DNA of 64,000 nt, from the NCBI RefSeq assembly GCF_008326305.1, contig NZ_BIXY01000023.1, positions 17,200-81,199 of the forward strand, read 5' to 3'. The notes below the pieces were generated by a model. The model was not told the DNA's origin. It worked only from the letters and a program-made list of their open reading frames with translations, and did not search any database. This stretch comes from Dictyobacter arantiisoli (GTDB lineage: Bacteria > Chloroflexota > Ktedonobacteria > Ktedonobacterales > Ktedonobacteraceae). Shown one piece after another: positions 46,280 to 55,113 of the stretch (the first letter of the stretch is position 1; each line of letters begins with the position of its first letter). The translations under genes and the position numbers were made by a program.

Positions 46280-47263
46280 ATGCCAGGATCATGGGATACT
46301 CATTTCAAACAATTGCTCGCACATTCCGCGCAGGATTACGCCACCTGGCTGGTGGATGGCGCGGTGATTGAAGAAGAACTTTCACCCCAGTTGGAAATAA
46401 TACGCAACGCGGACAGTTTATATGCGATGCGCATCAAGGATGCACGCTATGGCTTGCATCTCGAATTTCAAACGCACCGGGACACAATGATGGCACACCG
46501 CCTGCTGGAATACAATGTGCTGGCAGGCAGCAAGTTCAAATACCCCATTTATTCAGTCGTCATCTTTTTGAGAAAAGACACTATCACGCTCACTTCACCC
46601 TACGTGATATATAATCATAAGGGAAGAGAGATCCTGCGCTTTCATTTTGATATTATCAAACTCTGGGAAATACCAACCGCAGAACTCTTCCAGAAGCGGC
46701 TCAAAGGTCTGCTTCCTCTGGCACCGCTCACCCGTGAGGGAGCCCGGCGGGAAGTAGTGGAGGAGGCGATTACCGAACTGTTGAAGGGCGATCCAGACAA
46801 GAATAAGGATTCGCTCTCTCTGCTCTATGGTATAACGTCACTTGTGTTTGACAAACAAACTGATAAACAATGGCTGAACGGGAGGTTTGGCATGCTAGAA
46901 GATCTTTTGAATGACAGTTGGGCCTTTCGCGAACTCCGCCAGCGTGGCGAAGAAGCCGGTTGGAAACAAGGAATGCAAAAAGGATTGCAAGAAGGATTGC
47001 AAGAAGGATTGCAAGAAGGCCTACAGCAGGGGTTGCAAGAAGGCCTACAGCAGGGGTTGCAAGAAGGCCTACAGCAGGGGATGCTGAAGAATTTGCAGTC
47101 ATTTGTGCAGCTACGTTTCCCTGACCTTTTACCTCTGGTAGAGCAGTATACACAGACACCCATCGCGGAGGAGTTATTAAATACATTGGTGCTTCAGGTT
47201 GGCCTGGCGAAAACAGAAGCAGAAGCCCGGCAGCATCTGCTGGCGGGATTGCATCGCTCATAA
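46280..47263 (+). CDS. Rpn-like PD-(D/E)XK nuclease family protein
   Basis: 327 residues. The N-terminal domain contains LHLEFQTHRDTMMAHRLLEY, the pattern of Rpn/YhgA-like recombination-promoting nucleases and related putative transposases. The C-terminal third carries a GLQEGLQQ repeat region (about 230-275) and a helical tail. Such genes are abundant and mobile in Chloroflexota and cyanobacteria. It begins about 150 bp after the break in the ABC ATPase gene, so it probably came with the event that truncated it. ATG follows GAGGAAAGAGG. Confidence 0.75.
   Translation: MPGSWDTHFKQLLAHSAQDYATWLVDGAVIEEELSPQLEIIRNADSLYAMRIKDARYGLHLEFQTHRDTMMAHRLLEYNVLAGSKFKYPIYSVVIFLRKDTITLTSPYVIYNHKGREILRFHFDIIKLWEIPTAELFQKRLKGLLPLAPLTREGARREVVEEAITELLKGDPDKNKDSLSLLYGITSLVFDKQTDKQWLNGRFGMLEDLLNDSWAFRELRQRGEEAGWKQGMQKGLQEGLQEGLQEGLQQGLQEGLQQGLQEGLQQGMLKNLQSFVQLRFPDLLPLVEQYTQTPIAEELLNTLVLQVGLAKTEAEARQHLLAGLHRS
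46979..47080 (+). repeat. In-frame 12/24-bp tandem repeat inside the Rpn-like gene
   Basis: First about four 12-bp units coding for GLQE, then three 24-bp units coding for GLQEGLQQ. Near-identical codons show recent expansion. The repeat keeps the frame, so it gives an elongated helix of variable length. Confidence 0.8.
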
Positions 47264-47488
47264 TCGAAGTAACCCAACGCGTTGCCCACCCACACCCTTG
47301 CGGGAAGAGATGAACTCTCTACCATAAGGGTGTGAATGATGACCTCCTATGAAGGCGAGATCAACAGCTTGACAGGAATGGCTGACTACACGTATGCTGC
47401 TTGAGATGAAGTTGGGCAGGACGATGCTGATAATCCTGGATACCGCTAGCGGCGGGCAGGGTATGATATTTCAAAAGGAGTTTTAGCG

Positions 47489-48724
47489 ATGAGACGTGTA
47501 GTTATTACCGGGCTTGGCCTCGTGACATCCGTGGGACATACTGCTGAGGATACCTGGGAGGCGCTTGTGCATGGGCGTTCAGGGATTGCGCCGATCAGCC
47601 ATTTTGACGCCAGCGCGTATCCCGTGAGGATTGCGGGTGAGGTGCGAGATTTCGATCCCAGTCCTTATATGGATCGTAAAGATATCCGCCGCAATGATCC
47701 TTTTACGCATCTGGCGGTGGCGGCTTCGCGTCAGGCTCTGGCACAGGCACAGCTTGAGATTAGCGCGGAACTTTCTCCAGAGGTTGGTGTATGTATCGGG
47801 AGCGGCGTGGGTGGCCTGACGACACTGCACGAGCAGTTTGAAGTTCTGCATGCCAAAGGACCTACACGTGTCAGCCCTTTCTTGATTCCTATGCTGATGA
47901 TCAATGCAGCTCCCGGTATGGTCTCGCAATTGATCGGGGCACGTGGACCAGCCTGGGCGGCGGTTTCTGCCTGCGCGACCAGCGGCAACGCAATTGGGGA
48001 AGCCTGGGAGACGATCCGCCGTGGCACGGCGAAGGTGATGGTGGCGGGCGGAGCCGAGCGAGCTGTGACTCCTCTGGGTATGGCTTCCTTTGCCAATATG
48101 CATGCGCTCTCACGTCGCAATGATGAGCCAGAGCGCGCCAGTCGTCCCTTCGATGCTGAGCGCGATGGCTTTGTCATGGGTGAAGGCGCAGGCATCCTGA
48201 TTCTGGAAGATCTCGAGTTCGCCCTGGAACGCGGCGCGACCATTATCGCGGAGCTAGTGGGCTATGGCTCGACAGCAGATGCCCATCATATTACCGAGCC
48301 AGAACCTGGCGGCTATGGACTGGTACGCTCCATGGAGTTCGCCTTGCATAGCGCCGGACTGCGGCCCGAGGAGGTTGATTATATTAATGCTCATGGCACA
48401 TCTACCTCCCTCAACGATTCAACCGAGACCGACGCCATCAAAAACTGCTTTGGTGAGCATGCTTATAAAGTTGCGATAAGCTCAACCAAATCAATGCTCG
48501 GCCATACCTTTGGGGCTGCGGGAGCAGTCGAAGCGGCCGTCACGATTCTCACCATTCAACATAATCTCATCACACCAACCATCAATCTCGAACATCCAGA
48601 TCCAGCCTGCGACCTCGACTATGTACCCAATGAAGCACGTCATGCCGAAGTAAACGTAGCGCTCTCCAACTCGATGGGGTTCGGTGGACATAATGCCAGC
48701 TTGATCTTCAAGCGCTACGCGTAA
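47489..48724 (+). CDS. fabF: Beta-ketoacyl-ACP synthase II (FabF)
   Basis: 411 residues, the usual length. Catalytic triad: Cys in AVSACATSGNAIGEAW (about 163), His in INAHGTSTSLND (about 303) and His in SMLGHTFGAAGAVEA (about 340), with the FGGHN glycine-rich end. The enzyme elongates acyl-ACP with malonyl-ACP in fatty acid synthesis. ATG follows AAAAGGAG at 8 nt. No other fab gene is adjacent. The gap before it (47264-47488) holds a hairpin (cacaccctt at 47291 with aagggtgtg at 47326) but no gene. Confidence 0.95.
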   Translation: MRRVVITGLGLVTSVGHTAEDTWEALVHGRSGIAPISHFDASAYPVRIAGEVRDFDPSPYMDRKDIRRNDPFTHLAVAASRQALAQAQLEISAELSPEVGVCIGSGVGGLTTLHEQFEVLHAKGPTRVSPFLIPMLMINAAPGMVSQLIGARGPAWAAVSACATSGNAIGEAWETIRRGTAKVMVAGGAERAVTPLGMASFANMHALSRRNDEPERASRPFDAERDGFVMGEGAGILILEDLEFALERGATIIAELVGYGSTADAHHITEPEPGGYGLVRSMEFALHSAGLRPEEVDYINAHGTSTSLNDSTETDAIKNCFGEHAYKVAISSTKSMLGHTFGAAGAVEAAVTILTIQHNLITPTINLEHPDPACDLDYVPNEARHAEVNVALSNSMGFGGHNASLIFKRYA

Positions 48725-48750
48725 AGAATGTATCAACCAAAACTCAGACT

Positions 48751-49013
48751 ATGGCTGGCGCTCTTCTCATGGAGAGTGTCAGCCTCCCGTGGCCTCCACG
48801 GTCTCTGTACATGAGTTTTCGCACCTACGGTGCTCAAACATCTTTTTGGTGTGTAATGTAGAAAAAGTTCTTCGAACTTTTTCTACATTACACACCAAAA
48901 AGGGCGCACGCGCCTGCCAGCAAGTGAGCAGCAAGATCCCGAGGGTGATGGGAGTCTGACACATTTATGGTGATCACACTGAGCAGACAACCAATCAGAC
49001 AAGCGCCAGCCAT
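48751..49013. repeat. 12-bp inverted repeat flanking structured element A
   Basis: atggctggcgct (48751-48762) and agcgccagccat (49002-49013) are exact reverse complements and enclose the element described at 48776. This may be a former fabF terminator stem into whose loop the element moved, or outer ends of a larger unit. Confidence 0.6.
48776..48962. repeat. Structured ~190-bp element, copy A
   Basis: Ends are inverted: gtgtcagcctccc (48776) and gggagtctgacac (ending 48962), one mismatch. Inside are hairpins ccgtgg/ccacgg (48787-48801), gcacc/ggtgc (48821-48833), a perfect 28-bp stem with 3-nt loop (48843-48870 with 48874-48901) and ggcgc/gcgcc (48903-48914). Other copies: 63566, 63767 and, decayed, 53740. 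No protein-coding capacity. It could be a miniature mobile element or a structured RNA. Confidence 0.85.
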
Positions 49014-49109
49014 CATCAGAATCGTTATCTGGACACCTCCACGTAAGGCCACTCTCTCCTGTGCGAGGGATGAGTACATTTCTGATCAGCTAGAGTCCCT
49101 GTATTTTTA

Positions 49110-49139
49110 TTGACCACCTGCCCAATAAAATGCTATACT
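49110..49139 (+). promoter_or_regulatory. Sigma-70-like promoter of the TetR gene
   Basis: -35 ttgacc (49110-49115), 18-bp spacer, extended -10 tgctatact (tatact at 49134-49139). It lies about 45 bp before ATG 49183. Confidence 0.7.
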
Positions 49140-49182
49140 ATGAAAGAAGGGAAGGATGGTGCGCCATCTTTCAGGAGGATAT

Positions 49183-49791
49183 ATGCCGAAGATCGTTGAT
49201 GAGCAGATGCGCGAGGCGACACGCCAACGTATTTTACGCGAGGCTGCAAGCGAGTTTGCCCGCCTGGGCTTTGATCAAGCCAATATTAATGTGATCGCGG
49301 AACAGGCAGGCATTGGTAAAGGGACGATCTATCTGTATTTTGAGAATAAACGCGAACTGTTTCTGGCAATGCTACGCCAGATTGCACAGTCCCAACTGGC
49401 TGTAATTCGACCAGCGCTGGCGACTCCGGGAACACTGCAAGAGCGACTGGAAAAGCTTTTTCGCGCTTTTGTGACGCTAGCCCAGACGGATAGTGACAGC
49501 TTTAATGTCTATATGAGCGCGCTTTACGGTGTCAATCGCGCTTTCCAGGCTGAAGCCACCAGGCTGTTGCGGGATTATCTGGCAGTTATTTCACTCGTCC
49601 TGGAAGAGGAAAGCTCAACCAGCGCGTTACAGATAGAGAATGTTGAAACAGCCTCCCTGATGGTTTTATCTCTAACAGAATCATATATTCTTTCGGCGAA
49701 AGTACTTGGACAATCAGAACAAAGATTAATCCAACAGGCCCCGCTGGTGGCACGTGCTATTTTACAGGGCATCGGGACTCCTCAACAGTAG
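49183..49791 (+). CDS. TetR family transcriptional regulator
   Basis: 202 residues from ATG 49183, which follows AGGAGG at 4 nt; an upstream in-frame start at 49156 lacks a site. The DNA-binding helix-turn-helix is REAASEFARLGFDQANINVI then AEQAGIGKGTIYLYFENKREL, typical TetR. The C-terminal ligand domain is not assignable. It has its own promoter. The downstream ClC gene starts 93 bp later on the same strand and may be a target or operon partner. Confidence 0.92.
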   Translation: MPKIVDEQMREATRQRILREAASEFARLGFDQANINVIAEQAGIGKGTIYLYFENKRELFLAMLRQIAQSQLAVIRPALATPGTLQERLEKLFRAFVTLAQTDSDSFNVYMSALYGVNRAFQAEATRLLRDYLAVISLVLEEESSTSALQIENVETASLMVLSLTESYILSAKVLGQSEQRLIQQAPLVARAILQGIGTPQQ

Positions 49792-49884
49792 AGGGTCCCG
49801 GCAGCCAACTTTTTTTTATGCTTATTATTGGCTGACCGCCCACTCATAATTATAAAATAAAAAAGGAATAAAGGAGAGACTTTC

Positions 49885-51780
49885 ATGAAATCATCCCTCT
49901 TTCTACGGGATCGTTTTTCATTCCAACGTTTTACCCAGGGTCTGGAAAATCCACGTTATCTGCTCAAATGGTTAATGATTGCCAGCCTGATTGGGAGTGT
50001 GGCGGGACTGGGAGCAATTGCCTTTTATGCGGCGATCCAATTTGCGACACATTTGTTTCTGAACGGTCTGGTAGGTTATACACCGCCCAGCGCCCTGGGA
50101 GAAGGGAGCGCAACCGTGATGCCGTTTTGGAACGCGGCCCATCCCTGGCTTCTTCCTGTGGTGACGGCGCTGGGCGGTTTGATTTCTGGCATCATTGTCT
50201 TTAAGCTGGCCCCAGAGGCTGAAGGACATGGTACAGACGCTGCGATTGCTGCCTTCCATGAGGATAAAGCGATTCGCGCCCGCATTCCTTTGATTAAACT
50301 GGTCGCGTCAGCCATTACAATTGGAAGTGGTGGCTCAGCAGGTCGTGAGGGGCCAGCGGCGCAGATCAGCGCGGGCTTCGGTTCACTTCTGGCGACGGCG
50401 CTCAAGTTGGATAGTAAAGACCGCCGAATCGCGCTGGCAACAGGCATGGGAGCTGGCATCGGCGCGATCTTTGGCGCACCACTGGGCGGTGCGATCCTGG
50501 CCGCCGAGATTCTCTATAAAGATGATCTGGAAGTAGAGACGATTATGCCAGCCTTGATCGCTTCTATCGTGGGCTATAGTATCTTCGGCGCCTGGTCTGG
50601 CTGGCATCCCATCTTCTCAATTCCAGCCAACCTGACCTTTAGTTCTCCTCCTCAGCTCCTCTATTATATTGTGCTCGGTGTGCTCTGCGGCTTCATCGGA
50701 CGCCTCTACAGCAATGGTTTCTATGGACTCACGCATACTTTCCAGCGCATCAAGCTTCCCCAATGGTTCAAACCAGCGCTCGGTGGCTTGCTGGTTGGGC
50801 TGATCGGCCTGCTAATTCCCCAGGCGATAGGCATGGGCTATGGCTGGATTCAGGTGAGCATGGATCATGCTGGCTTGCTATCATTACCACTGTGGATTAT
50901 TATCGCGCTACCCTTTGTGAAGATTCTGACGACTGGCCTGACGGTTGGTTCAGGTGGCTCTGGCGGTATCTTTGGCCCTGGAATGGTGATCGGCGGTATG
51001 GTTGGTGCCCTGCTCTGGCGTATCAGCTATCATGTGCTGCCCGGCGTGCCGGAACTGCCAGCACCATTTGTAATTGTGGGGATGATGGCCCTCTTTGGCG
51101 GCATCGCACACGCTCCCCTCGCCGTCATGCTGATGGTCGCGGAAATGACCGACAATCTCTCCCTGCTCGCGCCTGCCATGATCGCCGTGAGTATCTCATA
51201 TATACTGGTAGGCTCAACCTCAATCTACCAGAGCCAGTACAAAACGCGCGCCAACTCGCCTGCTCATCGCCTGGAACACTCATTCCCTCTGCTCTCAACC
51301 CTGACAGTGCGACAAGCCATGACACCAATCACAACCTATCTCACCCCCGATCAATCCTTATCAGAAGCTAAAACGCTTCTCGCTCAAACCGCTATACATG
51401 AATTACCAGTCATAAACGCACAGCAACAATTGTCAGGCATCCTTACACTGGAAAATATCCAGCAACAATCCATTACCCCACGAGAGCAACAGACTGTAGC
51501 AACTGTGATGCAAAGCAATCCCTTCACGCTTCAAAGCAAAGAAACCCTCGATAATGCCCTGGAGCAACTTACTACCCGGCATCTCTACTGGACACCCGTC
51601 ATCGAAAACGATCTCCTCAACGAGCATGACAGGCTAATCGGCATACTCACTACGAACAGTATCATCAACCTCTATCGCGCCACCGTCGCCAGCGATACGC
51701 ACCATATACAAGACATAGTACAGGAAACCGTGCAACATCCCTCATCCCCCAGCATCCGGAAGGACGGAGAGCCAAGATAA
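49885..51780 (+). CDS. ClC family chloride transporter with CBS domains
   Basis: 631 residues. About ten or more membrane helices with the selectivity motif GSGGSAGREGPAAQI (gating Glu in GREGP, which usually indicates a proton/chloride exchanger) and GSGGSGGIFGPGMVIGG. Two CBS domains follow at about 470-610 (TVRQAMTPITTYLTPDQSLS; TVATVMQSNPFTLQSKETLD). The extreme C-terminus (SPSIRKDGEPR) is encoded by a copy of an intergenic repeat, so it has been extended by repeat sequence. ATG follows AAAGGAGA. A long terminator follows. Confidence 0.92.
   Translation: MKSSLFLRDRFSFQRFTQGLENPRYLLKWLMIASLIGSVAGLGAIAFYAAIQFATHLFLNGLVGYTPPSALGEGSATVMPFWNAAHPWLLPVVTALGGLISGIIVFKLAPEAEGHGTDAAIAAFHEDKAIRARIPLIKLVASAITIGSGGSAGREGPAAQISAGFGSLLATALKLDSKDRRIALATGMGAGIGAIFGAPLGGAILAAEILYKDDLEVETIMPALIASIVGYSIFGAWSGWHPIFSIPANLTFSSPPQLLYYIVLGVLCGFIGRLYSNGFYGLTHTFQRIKLPQWFKPALGGLLVGLIGLLIPQAIGMGYGWIQVSMDHAGLLSLPLWIIIALPFVKILTTGLTVGSGGSGGIFGPGMVIGGMVGALLWRISYHVLPGVPELPAPFVIVGMMALFGGIAHAPLAVMLMVAEMTDNLSLLAPAMIAVSISYILVGSTSIYQSQYKTRANSPAHRLEHSFPLLSTLTVRQAMTPITTYLTPDQSLSEAKTLLAQTAIHELPVINAQQQLSGILTLENIQQQSITPREQQTVATVMQSNPFTLQSKETLDNALEQLTTRHLYWTPVIENDLLNEHDRLIGILTTNSIINLYRATVASDTHHIQDIVQETVQHPSSPSIRKDGEPR
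51741..51773 (-). repeat. 'ggctctctatccttc' repeat fragment inside the ClC 3' end
   Basis: The minus strand reads ggctctccgtccttccgg, then atgctgggggatgag. This matches the start of the repeat at 22910 and 53614, and it encodes the last residues of the ClC protein. Confidence 0.65.
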
Positions 51781-51847
51781 GCGTTACAAAGAAAGCTTAA
51801 GAAGAATCAAAGTTCTATCCTTCTTAAGCTTTCTTTGTAACGCTTAT
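51777..51847. terminator. Long bidirectional terminator between ClC and heme A synthase genes
   Basis: A perfect 28-bp stem (51777-51804 with 51820-51847) with a 15-nt loop, ending in tattttg. It begins inside the ClC stop codon and serves both convergent genes. Confidence 0.88.
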
Positions 51848-51868
51848 TTTGATTGTATTTTACTGCTG

Positions 51869-52897
51869 TTAGAGCATGCTAACGTTCTCTTTGACGGTTT
51901 TTGAGGTGTCGATGGTGTCTCCTTGCGGCTTTGAACTGGTGGGCTGCTTTTTGAAGGGCCAGCCGACCTGGGCACAGAGATAGCAGAGAACAGCGAAGAG
52001 GACTGAGATGAGGGTGGTATGCAACAGCGTCGCCAGGAGCTGAGCTCCGGTCAGGACGATTCCCATGCCTGCTAAGGCTTGCAGGGTGACCAGGACAAAT
52101 GCCCAGAGGCTCCCCCAGACAAGATCACGGTGCGTATGGAAGTTGCGCACGATCACAAGCATCAAGGCAAGGATCACAAACCAGATGCTGGCGGCGGCGT
52201 AGCGATGGAGAACCTGGATGCCAGCGGCGCTGCTGAGATTGGGAAGATAGTTCGAACCACAAGTGGGATATTCGCTGCCACAGGCCAGGGTCGCAGATGA
52301 GTGTACAACCAGTGCTCCTGTATACACAACCACATAGGTATAGACCGCAATCAGCCAGACGATAGCACGCAGGCCCTTGCTGACAGGCTCAAGTTCCTGC
52401 GATGTGACTTTCCGTTTGTTCACTCTATCGGGACGGAGTTGCGCAATACGCAGGGCCAGGAGGACGACACTGCCAAAAGCGAGCAGCGAGAAGCCAAAAT
52501 GTAAGGATAATAAACCATCCTTGGCATAGGTGCCTTCATAAACAACCGTTAACGCACCCAGCACCGCCTGCAAGAGCAGAAAGAAGATGCTCATGATACT
52601 GGAAATGATAATACGAAAATCTTTACGAAAAAAGATTACTGCGAAGAGCACCAGAGCAAAAATCAAGGTGGAATCAATACCTGTCATGACACGATGACTA
52701 TATTCGTACACGGTATTGATAGACAAAAAATTGGGAACGATATCACCATGACAAAACGGCCAGGAGTTTCCACAACCTTGACCGGAATCTGTTTGTGTTA
52801 CCGTCACCCCTAGCAGCAACACCAGATAGGAAACGAAAGCCGTGAGACAAGATAAGATACCCAGTAAACGATACTTTATCAACGTAAGGTCCTCCAT
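51869..52897 (-). CDS. ctaA: Heme A synthase (COX15/CtaA family)
   Basis: 342 residues with eight hydrophobic helices. Conserved heme-ligand histidines appear in YEYSHRVMTGI, LSLHFGFSLLAFG, VLHRYAAASIW and TLLHTTLISVLF. The family oxidises the C8 methyl of heme O to make heme A for cytochrome oxidase. A paired Cys segment (CGSEYPTCGSN) is on an outer loop, as in CtaA of Gram-positive relatives. The ATG has no good site, while GGAGG lies 8 nt before an in-frame TTG at 52882, which may be the real start. ctaB and cox genes are not in the window. Confidence 0.9.
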   Translation of the reverse strand: MEDLTLIKYRLLGILSCLTAFVSYLVLLLGVTVTQTDSGQGCGNSWPFCHGDIVPNFLSINTVYEYSHRVMTGIDSTLIFALVLFAVIFFRKDFRIIISSIMSIFFLLLQAVLGALTVVYEGTYAKDGLLSLHFGFSLLAFGSVVLLALRIAQLRPDRVNKRKVTSQELEPVSKGLRAIVWLIAVYTYVVVYTGALVVHSSATLACGSEYPTCGSNYLPNLSSAAGIQVLHRYAAASIWFVILALMLVIVRNFHTHRDLVWGSLWAFVLVTLQALAGMGIVLTGAQLLATLLHTTLISVLFAVLCYLCAQVGWPFKKQPTSSKPQGDTIDTSKTVKENVSML

Positions 52898-53153
52898 GAG
52901 TCAAATGAAGAAATAGCTGCTCTTTCTGCATCCTTTTTATGAGAAGCAGCCGATGATCCATTCAGACAGATGCTTTTTCTTCACAGTAGCTATCTTCTTA
53001 TTATAGGGGACTATTTCCATATGTGCCATTGCAATTATGAGCACTTTATTCGCAAACACAAACAGACCTCACCATACGGAGATGATGAGGTCTGGCAAGT
53101 TCAAATACATGGTTGGCAGCTACAGAAAGAAGCTATACTTGCGAGATATTTGC

Positions 53154-53501
53154 TTAAAAGCGCGCGGATTGATCGGTATTGTAATAATTAGGTGTAGCTG
53201 GATATTGCGGCGCAGGCTGTGATGCAGGGGCCGGAGCTGCGGCAGGTTGGGAGATCACCTGGGGCTGCTGAGGCTGCTCAAAATAAGCCTCGGCCTGCTG
53301 ATTATGGATACGCGTTTGTACGCCACAGATATTGCAACGCGAGGTGGATGTTTTAGTGAAAGGGAAAAGGGGAATAAAAAAAAGCGTGAACCAACGTCTT
53401 GAACGCACGATAGTATGATATGAATTTTTATGGCATTGAGGGCAGACATATGCGACCTGTCCTAATACTTTGTTCCGAGAACGAAAACCATAGACAATCA
53501 T
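53154..53501 (-). CDS. Zinc-ribbon domain protein
   Basis: 115 residues from ATG 53501, with GGAG 8-9 nt upstream. CPQC (about 20-23) and CNIC (about 54-57) form a zinc ribbon around a hydrophobic patch (SRRWFTLFFIPLFPFTKTS) that may dip into the membrane. The C-terminus is Gln/Pro/Ala-rich (PQQPQVISQPAAAPAPASQP) and disordered. This zinc-ribbon type is common in bacteria; the role is unknown. Confidence 0.75.
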   Translation of the reverse strand: MIVYGFRSRNKVLGQVAYVCPQCHKNSYHTIVRSRRWFTLFFIPLFPFTKTSTSRCNICGVQTRIHNQQAEAYFEQPQQPQVISQPAAAPAPASQPAPQYPATPNYYNTDQSARF

Positions 53502-53613
53502 GAATAAACTCCGTTCACTTACAACACATAAGTACAGCAATAAATAATAGAGTAACAATACACGAAAATGCTGATGATTACAAGCATTTTTACTGTATTA
53601 TAGGACTATTTGC

Positions 53614-53672
53614 GGCTCTCTATCCTTCTGGGGGATTGAGAGGAGGGGGGAGTTCGCGAGGACGGAGAGGAC
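53614..53672 (+). repeat. Copy of the 'ggctctctatccttc' intergenic repeat
   Basis: ggctctctatccttctgggg at the start and gcgaggacggagagga at the end; the first 50 bp match 22910-22958. It lies in the 441-bp gap between the zinc-ribbon gene and the Gfo/Idh/MocA operon. Confidence 0.7.
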
Positions 53673-53739
53673 TATTTGCGTACGGAAGAATGCGTCAGAT
53701 TCCCAATCCTAGCGAAATCAGGTTGCTCACTTATTGATA

Positions 53740-53800
53740 GGTGCGGCAATAGCTCGAAAAATCATGCACAAAGATCGTGAAGGCCATGGAAGGCTGACAC
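53740..53800 (-). repeat. Structured element, decayed copy D
   Basis: agatcgtgaaggccatggaa followed by ggctgacac aligns with the reverse complement of the left end of copy A with four substitutions in 29 bases, all transitions; the adjacent gaaaaatcatgcaca also aligns. The central stem and the other end are missing. Confidence 0.6.
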
Positions 53801-53942
53801 ATTCAGATCTTTTTTAATAGGCTTGACAAGCAGAGCTGATACATTTACACTGGATAGTAAACGTTTTCTTTTCTGACGGAAAAAGGCTTCTTTCGATTAA
53901 GGGATAGCATTCAGAACAATAAAAAATGAGGAGCATAAAATT

Positions 53943-55109
53943 ATGGCGCTACGCCGCGTAGGAATTATTATGAATGGCGTTACGGGACGCATGGGTACAA
54001 ACCAGCATTTGATACGTTCAATTGTGGCGCTACGAGCGCAGGGAGGAATTCCACTTCCCAGTGGGGATACGATCTATCCCGATCCGATCCTGGTTGGGCG
54101 CAATGAGCAGAAGATTTGTCAGTTGGCGCAGGCTAATGGCATTGAACGCTGGAGTACTGATCTGGCTCAGTGTCTGGCAAATCCAGAGGATGAGGTGTAT
54201 TTTGATGCGCAGACGACGACACAACGCGCTGCTTCCTTGCGGCAGGCTATTCAAGCAGGGAAACATATCTATTGCGAAAAACCAATCGCAACCGATGTGG
54301 CGACCGCGGTAGAATTGGCTCAACTCGCCACACAGGCCGGGGTGAAGAATGGTGTGGTGCAGGATAAGCTGTTTTTGCCGGGACTGTTGAAGCTGAAACG
54401 CGTTATCGATAGCGGCTTCTTTGGACGTATCCTTTCGGTGCGGGGCGAGTTCGGCTACTGGGTCTTTGAAGGGGATTGGCAAAGCGCGCAACGACCGTCC
54501 TGGAACTATCGCAAAGAAGATGACGGTGGAATTATCGTAGATATGCTCTGTCACTGGCAATATGTGATCCAGAATCTGTTTGGCACGATCAAGGCGGTCT
54601 CCTGCCTGGGCGCAACCCATATCCCACAACGCTTTGATGAACAAGGACAGCCCTATCAGGCGACCGCTGACGATGCGTCTTATGCGACCTTTGAGCTAGA
54701 AAATGGGATTATTGCTCAGTTCAATTCATCCTGGGCGGTGCGCGTGTATCGCGATGAGTTATTTACGATGCAGGTCGATGGGACGCATGGGAGCGCGGTG
54801 GCTGGATTGCGCGAGTGCAAGGTCCAGAGCCGGGTCAATACGCCCAAAGCCGTCTGGAATCCCGATGTGCCAAATACGATTCGTTTCCAGGATAGCTGGC
54901 AAGATGTGCCGGATAATGAGCTATTCGATAATGGCTTTAAAACACAATGGGAGCTATTTCTGAAACATGTTGTCTGCGATACGCCCTTCCGCTGGACGCT
55001 GGCAGAGGGCGCAAAAGGTGTCCAACTGGCCGAACTGGGACTACAATCCTGGGCCGAACGGCGCTGGCTGGATGTGCCACCACTCGCATTAGCAAACGAG
55101 GCAGAGTAA
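53943..55109 (+). CDS. Gfo/Idh/MocA family oxidoreductase
   Basis: 388 residues. Rossmann N-terminus RVGIIMNGVTGRMGTNQHLI, the EKPIATDV motif (catalytic-site Lys, about 113-120) and the alpha/beta domain with NYRKEDDGGIIVDMLCHWQY. Such enzymes are NAD(P)-dependent sugar or inositol dehydrogenases. ATG follows GAGGAG. It is first in a tightly coupled operon with DUF993 and an isomerase-like gene, so it probably oxidises the sugar or polyol that the next enzymes process. No transporter or regulator is next to the operon. Confidence 0.9.
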   Translation: MALRRVGIIMNGVTGRMGTNQHLIRSIVALRAQGGIPLPSGDTIYPDPILVGRNEQKICQLAQANGIERWSTDLAQCLANPEDEVYFDAQTTTQRAASLRQAIQAGKHIYCEKPIATDVATAVELAQLATQAGVKNGVVQDKLFLPGLLKLKRVIDSGFFGRILSVRGEFGYWVFEGDWQSAQRPSWNYRKEDDGGIIVDMLCHWQYVIQNLFGTIKAVSCLGATHIPQRFDEQGQPYQATADDASYATFELENGIIAQFNSSWAVRVYRDELFTMQVDGTHGSAVAGLRECKVQSRVNTPKAVWNPDVPNTIRFQDSWQDVPDNELFDNGFKTQWELFLKHVVCDTPFRWTLAEGAKGVQLAELGLQSWAERRWLDVPPLALANEAE

Positions 55110-55113
55110 TGTC

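Noticed and set aside
48779..48964. Small protein encoded by the structured element
   Set aside because: The 61-codon frame crosses the 28-bp hairpin, differs between copies and has no ribosome site.
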